Source: Linanthus parryae (lineage: Eukaryota > Streptophyta > Magnoliopsida > Ericales > Polemoniaceae). From it: DNA of 64,000 nucleotides. The position numbers and the translations under genes are program-made. The first letter of the stretch is position 1. Every line of letters starts with the position of its first letter. The DNA lies in the NCBI GenBank assembly GCA_023055425.1, contig JALGPY010000004.1, forward strand, positions 64,689,718 to 64,753,717, given 5' to 3'. The notes beneath the pieces are model-generated. The model was given only the letters and a program-made list of their open reading frames with translations. It searched no databases and was not told the DNA's origin. Positions 35,613 through 46,042 of this stretch are shown in pieces.

Positions 35613-36559
35613 TGTAGACACGCAAAATTTGCGACCAATTAAATAGTGCCACGTGTCAATTATCGCCTAATTAAATGGTGGGGTCAAATAGCAATCACCG
35701 TCAAATTTGTTTTCCTTAAAGCAATAAGTAATAAAAGGACTAAACTGTAAATGAGACACAACCTTATTTACAAGCAAGGACTGCTTATGGCGACGCCACG
35801 TCACTACATGACACGGCTGCAAGTCACCAGGCTCGGCCAATAGTGTTGCGCCACTTGTCAAAATGATGCGGCTATCAAGACTAGCAAGCTTGGCCAATAG
35901 TGTTGCGCCACTTGTCAAATTGATGCAGAAAATAAATAAATAAATAATTATATTTATTTTCTACCTTGGCCAACAAGTCGGCCCATGCCTATATAAAGGG
36001 GCCATCCCTAGGCATAAAACACAACTACATCTTGCAAGAAGGAGAGAGCTCTGAAGATCAAGCTTTTCAAGCCCCGACGAATTCATCCATCATCAAGATC
36101 ATCATCATCAAGCTCTTCGAAGTTCTTCATCAAGTTCTTCAAAGATCATCATCGAGTCCTTCAAGCCGTTGAAGATCTCCATCCGCGTTCTTCAATAAAC
36201 TCGAAGATCTTCAAGCCGTTCTTCGTGTTCTTCAAGGCGTTCATCTGGTTCTTCATCAACATCGAAGATATTCATCCGTTCGATCCGAGATCAAGCCTCT
36301 AAAGCCCTCATTCAGAGTTTGTGTTCTTCGAGACCTTCATCGTGTTCTTCGTCAAAATCGAAGGCCGCTCATCCGTTCGATTCGAGATCGAGCTGCGAAG
36401 CCCTCGTTCGACGTTTCAGGAGAAGAATCAGGGGATTTAATTTCTGTTTAGAAATTTATTATCAGAGATTGTAATCCACTTCATCAAATAATCAATAAAA
36501 TATATTTGTTTCAACGAAGTTCTCGCTTTTGTTTCCAATTGCATAAATTTGTGTGTACA
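35613..36559 (+). repeat. Tat1 3' LTR
   Basis: 947 bp, same ends and internal repeats as the 5' copy. TATATAAA at 35990-35997. Followed by the AGGGG target duplication and the rest of the Athila 3' LTR. Confidence 0.95.
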
Positions 36560-38066
36560 AGGGGTTATCTTTTAGCCTGATTTCACGAGCGTTTGTGTCG
36601 AAAAACAGCGTCTTTTGCAGGATTTTCCTTAGAATGCCTCGGGAAGTTAGAACAAGACGTTTATTTGTACTTTCTAGAATCCTGCTTATTTATTGCTTTT
36701 ATTGGATATGATCGCGGGTTCTGTTTATGTTGCCTTTTCAGGAAAAGGTTCAGGAGGTGCATCGGGAAGCGTGCTGAGACCAAATCGGGGCCGTCTCGGG
36801 AAACGTGCACAAGATCGAGCCAAGACGGGAACACGGAAAAGCAGGAGAACACCAAGGGAGGCAAACCGGAGACTTCAGGCAGAAGTGTGGGACCTAGGAG
36901 ACCCAACCGGGCCCAGCAGAGGATCAAGCCGGGCCAGGACACAGCCCCTTCCTGCGTATATACGCATGCAGGGGGATATGGGAGCATGATTTGTGGGCCC
37001 TGGTTGCGTATATACGCAGCCAGGTTGACTTTTTTCCCAAGTCGGTGGACCAATGGCAGTTTTCGTAAATTCTGGCACAAGTGTTTCGGGAAAAACAGCA
37101 CTATTTAAAGACTCGTCCAGACTCGTTTTGAGACACAATACACAGCACAACCGAAGGACAAGTCAGAGCATCCCCGAAGAGCACGGAAGAGCGATTCGAG
37201 AGTCGAAGACTTAGTTTGATTTCATTCTCTCTCTTCACATTCAGAAACTGTGTTTAGTATTATGTCTAGTCGTAGCTAAACTTCTTACCTAGGTTCTCGG
37301 TGAACCTAGGGTTTCGTATCCAGATATTATGACTAGTTTGATTATGGATTCATGATTGTTATCTTAATTCAGCAAGTTGTATCGGTTATTCTGGCCTCGA
37401 TTATTCTCGTATATGCATGATAGGATTGATCACCCAGGATTGCTACAGACCCGAGCCCGTAGGTGAAAACGTCAGGTTAGGTTTAGGAAGAAAAGTCAGG
37501 ATTTAGTACCTTACCCTGATAGACCGACCAGAGAAAGGGAGATAGGGCTAGCACCGAAAAACGTGAGACCGACTGTTAGAGAATTTGACCCGAGCCATTC
37601 GGACAGGTTAGAAACCCGAACAGGATTAGATCGAGACTGCAGACTTAGGCAGCTTAACAGGAATCCGAAAGTCTGCAGGATCGGGATTACGTGTGGAAGC
37701 TGAAAGGTCACTGCACAACCGGTATGTTGCACGGATAACAAAACTGCTGAGTGTTTTCATATCAAACGTAAAACTGAAATCTGTAGAAACCCTAGGGGAT
37801 CCTAGAGCCTAGTTCCCATCTATTATAGTAACAACCAATTCAGCTTATTTCAGAAAAACGTCACAAAAATATTTATGTTTTCAATTTTTGTTTTTAGGTT
37901 AGTAAACTGCAATCACAACCAACTCCTCCTTGTTACTACACTCGGTTAACTAAAACTGATTACGTGAGAAAAGCCGAACCAGTCTCTGTGGGATCGACAA
38001 TCCGAGTTGAAATACACCCGCTATTACTTGATTTCGTATACTTGCGAATAGCCTGTATTCTTCGCA
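36560..38066 (+). repeat. Athila 3' LTR, main part
   Basis: Begins with AGGGG, the duplicated target, then GTTATC-type sequence not present at the window start. From 36692 it matches 1-1395. Ends TTCGCA. TATA box TATTTAAA at 37102-37109. Confidence 0.93.
36953..37018. repeat. Palindromes in Athila 3' LTR
   Basis: TGCGTATATACGCA at 36953-36966 and 37005-37018. Only one member of the 5' LTR's 19-bp pair is kept: the other was lost with 19 bp, as expected from slippage or recombination between the two palindromes. The degenerate outer copy of the 5' LTR is perfect here. Confidence 0.93.
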
Positions 38067-38071
38067 TAGAA

Positions 38072-38610
38072 AACAAATAGTGATTTCAATGCCTTGAAAA
38101 CCAGTTTCAAAGCCTTGAAAACACAAGTCAAGGAAGTAGTCACTGAGAACTCCTCAATGAGTGACAGCCTTGTTAATCTAAGACGTCAGGTTGATGAATT
38201 AGAGAAAGAAAAGACTACTCTTACTAAGAAACTTCAAGAATCTGAATTGGTCAAAGTCAAGCTTGCTAGATCAGAACACAAGTTGAACTTGATTCTTGGA
38301 GGAAGTTCATAGTCTGTTCACAAAGCTGGTATTGGATTCAATCCAAACTTCCAAGAAGGAACAATACCAGATTTGTGAAATTTGGAAACAAAACTTCTCC
38401 TACATGTCATTAATGCTGCAAAACTGGTCATGTTAAGATGACTTGTCCTTTTAGAAGAAGAGACCCTCACATAATGAGGAACACTTTTCCTTTTCAACTC
38501 AAAGGACAAGTTAAGAAGATTTGGGTTCCTAAAGGGGTTAGGCCACCTAACATGGTTGATCCTGAATATGAATCCAAATTCCACACTTGGTCTAACAGCT
38601 GGGTAAGGCA
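38072..38610 (+). pseudogene. gag: SIRE-like gag, C-terminal remnant
   Basis: From the junction: coiled-coil text (LKTQVKEVVTENSSMSDSLV, LRRQVDELEKEKTTLTKKL), then LNLILGGSS and a stop at 38310. A changed-frame remnant of the CCHC zinc knuckle (CCKTGHVKMTC-like) lies at 38408-38443, followed by KKIWVPKGVRPPNMVDP. All are usual at the end of SIRE gag. Confidence 0.8.
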
Positions 38611-39614
38611 GTGATTGATGTTTGCAGGTTGTCACCCAATATAAAAGAACAGAAGTGGTTTATGGACAGTGTTTGCTCAAGACATATGAGTGGAAAGAGA
38701 TCTCTATTCTCAGAATTGAAGGAGAAATCAGAAGGTTCAATAACACTTGGTGACAAAGGGAAATGCAATATTGGAAAAGTTGGTACAAATTCTGAAAACT
38801 CTATTTCTGATGTGTATCTAGTTGAAGGTTTGAAATTTAATTTGCTTAGTGCATCTCAGCTCTGTGATAATGGCAAAAAAAAATTCTTTGATAAAGATAA
38901 GTGTGTGGTGCAAAATGAGAAATCATGAGATTGCATTCTCACAGCCTCTAGATCAAACAATGTTTATACTTTTCAGACTAACAAAGTTGCAGGTGAAAGC
39001 TTGAAGTGTCTCAAGGCCTTGAAAGAGGATTCAAAGCTTTGGCACAGGAAACTTGGTCATATCAGCTTGCATACTTTGAACAAGTTGATTTCCAAAGACT
39101 TGGTAAGAGGATTGCCATCCAACAAGTTCAAAGAAGATGAAATGTGCAAAGCCTGTGCACAAGGAAATCAGACTAGAAGTTCCTTCAAACAAAAGAAGTT
39201 TGTAAGTACAACTACACTTATTGAATTGCTTCATATTTATCTCTGTGGTCCTATGAGGAATCCTACTCCAAAAGGTAAAAGGTATATGCTAGTTCTTGTA
39301 GATGATTTTTCTAGATACACTTGGTTTATGTTTCCCAAAGAAAAATCTGAAGCACTCTCTGAATTTTCAAAGCTTTGCAGAGAACTTCAAAACTTGAAAA
39401 ACCTACCTGTAGCTTCAATCAGAAGTGATCATGGTAGAGAATTAGATCAGTTGGAATTTGATTTATTCTGGGATAAGCAGGTATTACTCACAACTTTTCT
39501 GCTCCAATAACTCCTCAACAGAATGGTGTTGTTGAAAGAAAGAACATGACTCTTGAAGATATGTCAACAATGCTTCTTGAGAACAAGCTGCCAAAACATT
39601 AACGGGCAGAAGAT
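38611..39614 (+). pseudogene. pol: SIRE-like protease and integrase N-terminal half
   Basis: The protease site reads WFMDSVCSRHMSGKRSLF: D-S-G has become D-S-V, so it would be inactive. TGA 38926 breaks the frame (C-to-T at an Arg codon fits). Integrase follows with LWHRKLGHISLHTLNKL and the zinc residues MCKACAQGNQTRSSF. The core has HIYLCGPM, where the first catalytic Asp is replaced, then VLVDDFSRYTWFMF and IRSDHGREL. Near 39480 a frame change precedes APITPQQNGVVERKNMTL, which carries the catalytic Glu. Confidence 0.87.
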
Positions 39615-40505
39615 GTGAATACAGCAAACTATATTTTGAACAGGTGCTTGATCAGACCCATTCTGAAGAAGACCCCCTATGAGCTATTCAAAGGAAGGAA
39701 GCCAAACATTTCATACTTCAGACCATTTGGATGTACTTGTTTTATCCACAACAATGGAAAAGACAATCTTGATAAGTTTGATGCAAGAAGTGATGAAGGT
39801 ATATTTCTTGGTTACTCTCTGGATAGCAAAGCTTATAGAGTCTACAATAAAAGAACCAAATTGGTTGAAGAGAGCATTCATGTTATTCTTGATGAAAGCT
39901 ATGATGGTTCTTTGAGTGAAAATTTTGCAGACTTGAATTTGAACAAGCATGAATCAGAGGAAGAGACTGAGAATCCATTAGGATTCAAGAAAGGTTCTGA
40001 AGAAAATAGAATAAATTTTCAAGATCTTGAAAATGGTGCTCATGGCCTTGAAAGTAAACCTCAAAGCCTTGCAAAAAATGATCAGAAGGATTCAAGTGAC
40101 AAAGCTACTACTTCAAGACCAGAGAAGATCTATGGAGAGCCTGAACCATGGTCTACAAGAAAGAGATTCAAATATCTCTCATCCCATCAAGCTGATAATA
40201 TCATATCAGATCCAGCCACTGGTACACAAATTAGATCACAGTTGAAGAACTTATGTGCTTTTAATGCTTTTATTTCTCTTGTTGAACCAAAAACTATGAA
40301 AGAAGCTTTACAAGAAGCAGACTGGATCAATTCAACGCAAAGTGAACTCAATGTGTTTGAAAGGAATAAGGTTTGGAACCTGGTTCCTCCACCTACAAAC
40401 CAGTCTGTCATTGATACCAGATGGGTATTCAGAAATAAGTTGGATGAAAGTGGCAATGTGATCAGAAACAAAGCAAGGTTAGTTGCTCAAGGTTACAATC
40501 AATAA
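39615..40505 (+). pseudogene. pol: SIRE-like integrase C-terminus, linker and RT start
   Basis: Contains ANYILNRCLIRPILKKTPYE, FRPFGCTCFIHNNGKDNL and DEGIFLGYSLDSKAYRVYNK, standard copia integrase C-terminus, then an acidic linker. RT begins at about 40290 with TMKEALQEADWINSTQSELN and DTRWVFRNKLDESGNVI, and stops at TAA 40503 within AQGYNQ. The next codons ([19 protein letters not shown]) continue in the same frame, so this is a single nonsense change. Confidence 0.88.
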
Positions 40506-41818
40506 GAAGGTATTGAGTATGAGGAAAATTTTGCTCCAGTTTCCAGGTTAGAAGCAATTAGAATTTTGCTTGCATTTGCATCTTACAAGAACATGAAACT
40601 GTTTCAAATGGATGTGAAGTGTGCTTTCTTGAATGGCTATTTACAAGAAGAAGTTTATGTTGCACAACCACCTGGTTTTGAAAATGACAAGTTTCCAGAT
40701 CATGTTTACAAACTTGACAAAGCTCTTTATGGTTTGAAACAAGCTCCAAGAGCTTGGTATGAAATACTGTCAAAGTTTTTACTTGAAAATGATTTCAAAA
40801 GAGGTCTAGTAGACAAGACTCTTTTCATAAAGACTCATGAGAAATATTTACTTGTAGTTCATATATATGTTGATGATATATTGTTTGGAGCTACTAATGA
40901 TCAATTGTGCAGAGAATTCTCAAGTCTTATGAGCAGGGAATTTGATATGAGCATGATGGGAGAGTTGAACTTCTTCCTAGGACTTCAAATACATCAATTG
41001 AAGAAGGGCATATTTCTGCATCAAAGCAAGTACACAAGAGACTTACTAAACAAATACAGCATGGCCCAATTTAAGGAAGCCAAGACCCCTATGAGTTCAA
41101 CACTATCCTTAGACAAGGATGAATCTGGTAAGAGTGTCAATGTAAAAGAGTATAGAGGCATGATTGGATCATTACTCTATCTGACAGCAAGCATACCATA
41201 TATTATGTTTAGTGTGTGTATGTGTGCTAGATTTCAAGCTGATCCAAAAGAATCACACTTGACTGCTGTGAAGAGAATATTCATATATTTCAATGGTACC
41301 AAAGACTTAGGCTTTGGTATCCAAGACATTCTAACTTCTCTTTGCATGGTTTTGAGATGCTGACTTTGCAGGTTACATGGTTGATAGGAAAAGTACTTCA
41401 GGAACTTGCCAATTTATTGGACCATCTTTAATCAGGTGGCATTCCAAGAAAACAGAATTCAGTTGCTCTATCAACAGCTGAAGCTGAATATATAGCTCCG
41501 GGAGCATGTTGCTCACAAGTATTATGGATTGCTCAGCAGCTAAGAGACATTGGATTTGATTTCAGGAGAATACATATTAAGTGTGATAACACTAGTGCTA
41601 TTTAAATTACAAAGAATCCAGTGCAACACTCAAGAACCAAGCACATTGATGTCAGACACCATTTCATCAGAGATCATGCTGAGAAAGGTTATATTGTTCT
41701 TGAATTTGTTGCTACCAACATGCAAATTGCAGATATCTTCACTAAACCATTAGCAGATGAAAGGTTCTCAGCTCTAAGATTGGAATTGGGAATGATAAAT
41801 AAAGATGCATTGGTTTAG
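40506..41818 (+). pseudogene. pol: SIRE-like RT and RNase H
   Basis: RT motifs are [34 protein letters not shown], the catalytic YVDDILFG and [15 protein letters not shown]. Frame breaks near 41340 and 41450 precede RNase H ([20 protein letters not shown], then LSTAEAEYIA). TAA 41603 lies in the segment before [19 protein letters not shown]. The C-terminus [19 protein letters not shown] ends at 41818, followed by TTTAGGGGGAGCATC, a purine tract typical of the internal end of SIRE pol. Confidence 0.9.
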
Positions 41819-42006
41819 GGGGAGCATCAGGTAAGAAAGGTAAGCTTTATATGTTTTAAAAGGTTTGAACTAAGTTTGAAAATCAATTCAAAGCCTTGGC
41901 TTTTACTTGTTGCAGTGTTACAATTTTTCAAGACCTTGAAAACCTTTTCAAGGCCTTGAAAATTAGTCTGCTACACTGATAGTCAATAATCTTGGATCAT
42001 TCTGTG
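41819..42006 (+). other. SIRE spacer after pol
   Basis: Non-coding. Contains four copies of the TTTCAAGGCCTTGAAA-type motif (41887-41964). Ends at the MITE target duplication ATTCTGTG (41999-42006). Confidence 0.7.
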
Positions 42007-42469
42007 TGGACATGGCAATGGATCGGGTTTGGATCGGATCAGCCTAAATCCTGATCTGATCCAAAAGGTTTCGGATCGGATTCGGTCCGGATTTCGTCGG
42101 ATTCAAATCGGATTATCGATCGGATCATGGCGGACAATAATATTAGTTCATCTGAAATTAAAATTGAATTAACATACACTTTTAATTTATAATTTTATCG
42201 ATTTATTCACAATAACAATATAGATGTATCAAAACTTAGGACGTTTTCTAAAGTAAACATAATAAAAGTTAAATATGTAATTATATTAATACATGTATAT
42301 TATTGAATTTATTACGTATGATAACCTAATCGGATCGGATCGGGTTTCACGGATCTCAAAACTTGTGATCCATATCCGATCCATTTGCAAGCGAATCGGA
42401 TTGGGTCTGCTCCATTAGGGTCTGATCATGTCGGATATCAGATCGGATCGGACCCAATTGCCATCCCTA
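42007..42469. mobile_element. hAT-type MITE
   Basis: 463 bp flanked by perfect 8-bp duplications ATTCTGTG (41999-42006, 42470-42477). The ends are imperfect inverted repeats: left ACATGGCAATGGATCGG, right CCAATTGCCATCCCTA, matching the TAGGGATGGCAAT terminus common in plant hAT MITEs. The subterminal parts are packed with GATCGGATC repeats on both sides. Too small to encode a transposase. Confidence 0.92.
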
Positions 42470-42735
42470 ATTCTGTGATGGGTAATATCTCTGTAGATAT
42501 TTGTCTAATATAGCCCCTACCATTTTCAAAAATTTGTTTTAGCCAAAACTAGTATTAGTATATTTTATTTTCCTACGGCATAAAAGATTTGAAATCCCTC
42601 TGATCATTGGAAATCTTTTGAGATCAGAGAGATACTAGTTTACTTTTGAAACTCAAACTCTTTCATTATTTATCTTCTTCCTTTCTCCTTCATTCCGTAT
42701 CACTCCACCTCTCTCTATTATTCTCCCAAACCCTA
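42470..42735 (+). other. SIRE leader of env-position ORF
   Basis: Non-coding, ending in CT-rich text (42660-42725) just before ATG 42736, which could be a pyrimidine patch or splice-acceptor region. Confidence 0.5.
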
Positions 42736-44443
42736 ATGAGCACAAGGAGAGCTTCAGACAAAATCAAGATGGCTGGAGGTTTGAAACCTGTCTCAGAGAA
42801 GAAAAGAAAAGCAGCCGTGGATGAGGTTCAAGAAGTCAGTGGGGACTCTAGCTCCAGAACTCCTGGTGCAGAGGCAGTTCAAGATCTTCCTCCACCAAAG
42901 AAGAAGGTCAAGAAGGTTACAACCTCCTCTTCAGAAAAGCAAAATAAGCATAAAGTTGTTACAGAAAAGCAACCAGAAACAGAGCCTACCAGTTCAAAGA
43001 AGCTGAAGAAGAAAGCAACTCAGGTAGAAAAGGGGAAAGGAAAGGTGACAGAAGCACAACCAGAAGGTCAATTGGAAAAGGCACTGCAGATCTATTCACA
43101 AGCTTCAACAAAGAACTCAGCACCAGACGAGACTTGGTTTGTCTCAAACATCTCTAAAGGTCAGTGGTTAGATGGTTTTGCTTCAAGATCTATTGGTTTC
43201 TGTAGTATGGTCAATAAGCATGTGGTGGAACACATGAAACTTAAGTGCATCTCTATGTTTAAGAAGAGTTCTTTGTGGTGTATGCTGAATCCTAAAGAAT
43301 TAGCCTAACCTAGATTCACCAGACTCTTCTACTTGAACTTACCCAAGTTAAGAGATCTGCACATTTGGTGATCAAATCTAAAGTTGGTGGGATAGTAATT
43401 GAATTGGATCACTCTGAGTTTGCCAATGTGCTGGGGTGTCCAAAGAGGTATGATAATAGCAACCATCCACCAAAGTCAAAAACCTTGAAGCTAGCCAAAT
43501 ATGAGTTCTTTCTTCCAAACATCTCAACCTCAGCCAAACAGTTAACACATTCTGTGTTGAATGTTGAAGCTAAATTCCTTCGTACCATCATGGTTAGGTG
43601 TATCTTTCCCAGAGTGCACTCTAGAGAATTGGTGACTGATAGAATGATGCACCTCATGTATCTGGTTATGCATGGATATGAGATTGATCTTCCAAAAATA
43701 GTGATTGAACACATCCTCTTTAGCCTTACCAGTAAAAAGATTCACCCTCTGCCCTATGCAAACTTACTCACTTTGTTCTTTGAACACTTTGAGATTCCAA
43801 CTACTGGAGAGGAATCAGTCACATATGGATTTGGAGTACTTAATGAGAAAGCCTTTGAAAACATTGGAGTGGTGAAGACCAAAGAGAAAGTTTGGAAACT
43901 TTACTCAGACTTGACTGAAGCAGAACTAGGTGCAAAGAAGTTTCCTAAGCCTTGACACCCACTTCAAGTTTGACTTCTCAGCCAACAGACAATCAGAGAC
44001 TTCATGGTTTGGAGTTGGATATGGAGGATGTCAAAGCACAGGTTTTTGGAATGGAAAGTGATATGGGGAAAGTTAAGTACATGGTGGAAAGCATCTTCAG
44101 AAGCATGAATTTTCTTGATGTTCCTGAGGATGCTGAAGGTACAAATAAAGGAGAATCTGACAAGGATTTTCCTAGTGAGCATTCAGACCAGGAAGACGTT
44201 ACTCCAGTTTCAGATAAGGGAAAACAGGTAGCAGAACAGGCATCACAGGAAGAAGATGAAGCCAATAGCCCTGACTCAGATGAACTGCTGATTACCTTGA
44301 ATAAGAAAAATAAATCTCCAAAGGTTGCTGCAAAGGAAAAGACTGAAGAAAAAACTATTGCTGGTGGGAATGCAGAGGAACAGGAAGAGCAGGACAAGAC
44401 TGATGAAGAAGACAATGAGAAAGAGGAAGGAGATCAGGACTAA
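42736..44443 (+). pseudogene. SIRE-like env-position ORF (three frame segments)
   Basis: ATG 42736 (MSTRRASDKIKMAGGLKP) starts a Lys-rich, nuclear-localisation-like N-terminus (KKKVKKVTTSSSEK, SSKKLKKKATQ). Then comes a folded part: WFVSNISKGQWLDGFASRS, ending at TAA 43306. A C-to-T change at a Gln codon fits, as PRFTRLFYLNLPKLRDL follows. A frame slip near 43360 leads to IVIELDHSEFANVLGCPKRY and VRCIFPRVHSRELVTDRMMH, resembling the plant-transposon domain of such ORFs. The last segment (43952-44443) is a coiled region plus a strongly acidic tail. No transmembrane helix or signal peptide is visible, so an envelope role is not supported by the sequence. Confidence 0.75.
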
Positions 44444-44572
44444 GATGAAGATCCAACCCCTTAATCTTGCCTATTCTTTCTTCCCCAATCTCTCTTCTTC
44501 AAAGTTTTTCTTTAAAGTTTTCAAAATTTTCCAGACACTTGATCCAACATCTTCTATCTTTTTGACGAAAGT

Positions 44573-44777
44573 CAAAAAGGGGGAGAAATTCTAGGTTCTT
44601 TATTTTTTATTTCTAGGTTTATTTGCTATTTGCTGATCTGTTTAAGTTTCTGTTGGTATTATTGAATAAGTTGGATCTTTTTGGAAATACTGTGTTATAC
44701 AATGTGAACTAATCAGTTTATTTTGCAGAGACTAAGGATTAAACAGAATTTGGTTTTGTCTTTCATCAAGGGGGAGA
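44573..44777 (+). other. SIRE polypurine tracts
   Basis: CAAAAAGGGGGAGAAA at 44573-44588 and AAGGGGGAGA at 44768-44777. The second is near the apparent LTR start; the first is the duplicated internal tract usual in this lineage. Confidence 0.65.
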
Positions 44778-44791
44778 TAGAAAGATCAGGT

Positions 44792-46042
44792 TGTGCAAGA
44801 CTTGGAATAGATCAGCTATTTCAAGGCCTTGAATCAGCTTTCAAAGCCTTTAATCAATCTTAGAGGCTTGAAAATATTTTAGCTATTTCAAGGCCTTGAA
44901 ACTGGATTCAAAGCCTTGAAACTGCTTAACCTGTATGCACACTCTCAAGGGGAGTTTTCTGCAAACTCTCTGAGTTGATTCCCTATATTTCTTTCATATG
45001 TTTGATTCACTGTTATTAGATGATGAAAGAAATTTTTTTCTATCATGCTTTGAGCATAAGATATCATCTGTATGACCATAATAATGCAGGAAATTTTGTT
45101 TCCAATATTTGCAGGATTGTTCCTAAACTGAAGTTGTGCTGATTTGGAAATAGATGAATATTTTGGTCCCGTGATAAATCAGAGACTTATGACAGCTTCT
45201 CAGATTGCTTATGGCCAAGATCACAACAATATCTCTGAAGATTGTGATCAACTATCCGTTGGAGAAAGCTGTTAAAGAGAGTCAAAGCTGTTGCCTACAA
45301 AATAGGAAGTTGTTGCTGAAAATATGGGAAGATTTGCAGAGCTTCAAACAGTTTACATAGAGCTCACCTTGAAGCAAAAATATACGAGACCCAACGCGAA
45401 AAAACAAGAGACAAGTTTATGGATTGAAAAAGCACAAAAGAGGAACATCAAACTCTCAATCCTTTCCACAGAAGTTCACTGCTTTTTCACTGCAGTTTTC
45501 TACTCTAAGTGTACTTCTGTATTGAGCTGTATCGGTAGATCATTTCTGTATTATCTCTATATCTATTCTCAAGGATTGTTCAAAGTGAAAAATAGAGAAT
45601 TCTTAGTTAATCAGTTAGCTAGAGCAGGTACTAGAGAAGTTAGGGAAAACCACAAGCTATAAAAGAGTAAGGGAACTCTCTGGGCTTGAGTTCTAGGTCT
45701 TAGCTTTTGATTAATAAGAATTGAGTTGAAAATCCTGAAGGGATCTAATCCCTGAGGTAGAGATGTAGGTCCAAGTGGACTGAACTCTATAAATCACTTG
45801 TCTTCTGCATTTACAGTTTCTTCGTATAGTTTTTGCAGCACACAAAACTGTCTGTTTTTCAAGGTTTGAACTAGTTTTCAAGGCCTTGAAAAAAGCATAC
45901 TTTCTTTATACTGTCTGCATCTTCTCCAAGGGCTTGAACTTCATTGTTTGCACAAGATTTCATCTTCCTAGCAAGTTTTGAAAAAAGGTGGCATACTCTA
46001 TTCAACCCCCTTCTAGAGTATCTTAGCTGCATTTCATCTGCA
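44792..46042 (+). repeat. SIRE-like 3' LTR
   Basis: Set between the purine tract and loss of similarity. The start (TGTGCAAGAC) and end (CATCTGCA) are estimates. The core 44860-45830 aligns with a second copy at 61949-62930 (shared GTTAATCAGTTAGCTAGA, TTGATTAATAAGAATTGAGT, GGGATCTAATCCCTGAGG-type text). It ends with CAACCCCCTTCTAGAG, a usual SIRE U5 feature. Contains several TCAAGGCCTTGAAA motifs. Confidence 0.75.

Larger units (their letters stand above)
20682..36559 (+). mobile_element. Tat1: Tat-lineage Ty3/gypsy element carrying an antisense PMD gene
   Basis: 15,878 bp, LTRs 20682-21624 and 35613-36559 (about 98% alike by eye), perfect 5-bp target duplication AGGGG (20677-20681 and 36560-36564). 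It contains gag, protease, RT, RNase H, a second archaeal-type RNase H and integrase. That dual RNase H is the hallmark of the Tat clade. The 7.3 kb after integrase holds short tandem arrays and a minus-strand gene. It is the youngest large insertion in the Athila element by nesting order, yet gag-pol has two in-frame stops and at least two frameshifts. Confidence 0.95.
1..38066 (+). mobile_element. Athila-lineage Ty3/gypsy element, interrupted by three insertions
   Basis: The terminal repeats at 1-1395 and at 20662-20681 plus 36560-38066 are near-identical. Between them, in order, lie a tRNA-Asp-type primer site, gag, protease, RT/RNase H, integrase, a third ORF after pol and a polypurine tract before the 3' LTR. 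This order, the primer site and the protease and integrase motifs are typical of the Athila lineage. About 147 bp of the 5' LTR are missing because window base 1 aligns with 36692 of the 3' copy. Later insertions are 3491-4801, 5379-13453 and 20682-36559. The right flank starts TAGAA (38067-38071), a target duplication that cannot be tested here. The flank is SIRE-like gag, so Athila inserted into that copia element. Coding capacity is destroyed by stops, frameshifts and a pol deletion. Confidence 0.93.
38067..46042 (+). mobile_element. SIRE/Maximus-like Ty1/copia element, 3' part
   Basis: Starts inside gag at the Athila junction and continues with protease, integrase, RT, RNase H, an env-position ORF, polypurine tracts and a 3' LTR. 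An extra ORF after a copia pol is the hallmark of the SIRE/Maximus lineage. The 5' LTR and most of gag lie left of the window. A hAT MITE is inserted between pol and the env-position ORF. Confidence 0.9.

Noticed and set aside
42646..42735. Hydrophobic MKLKLFHYLSSSFLLHS-like start of the SIRE env-position frame as a signal peptide
   Set aside because: It starts from a non-ATG codon in CT-rich leader sequence; the first ATG in good context is 42736.
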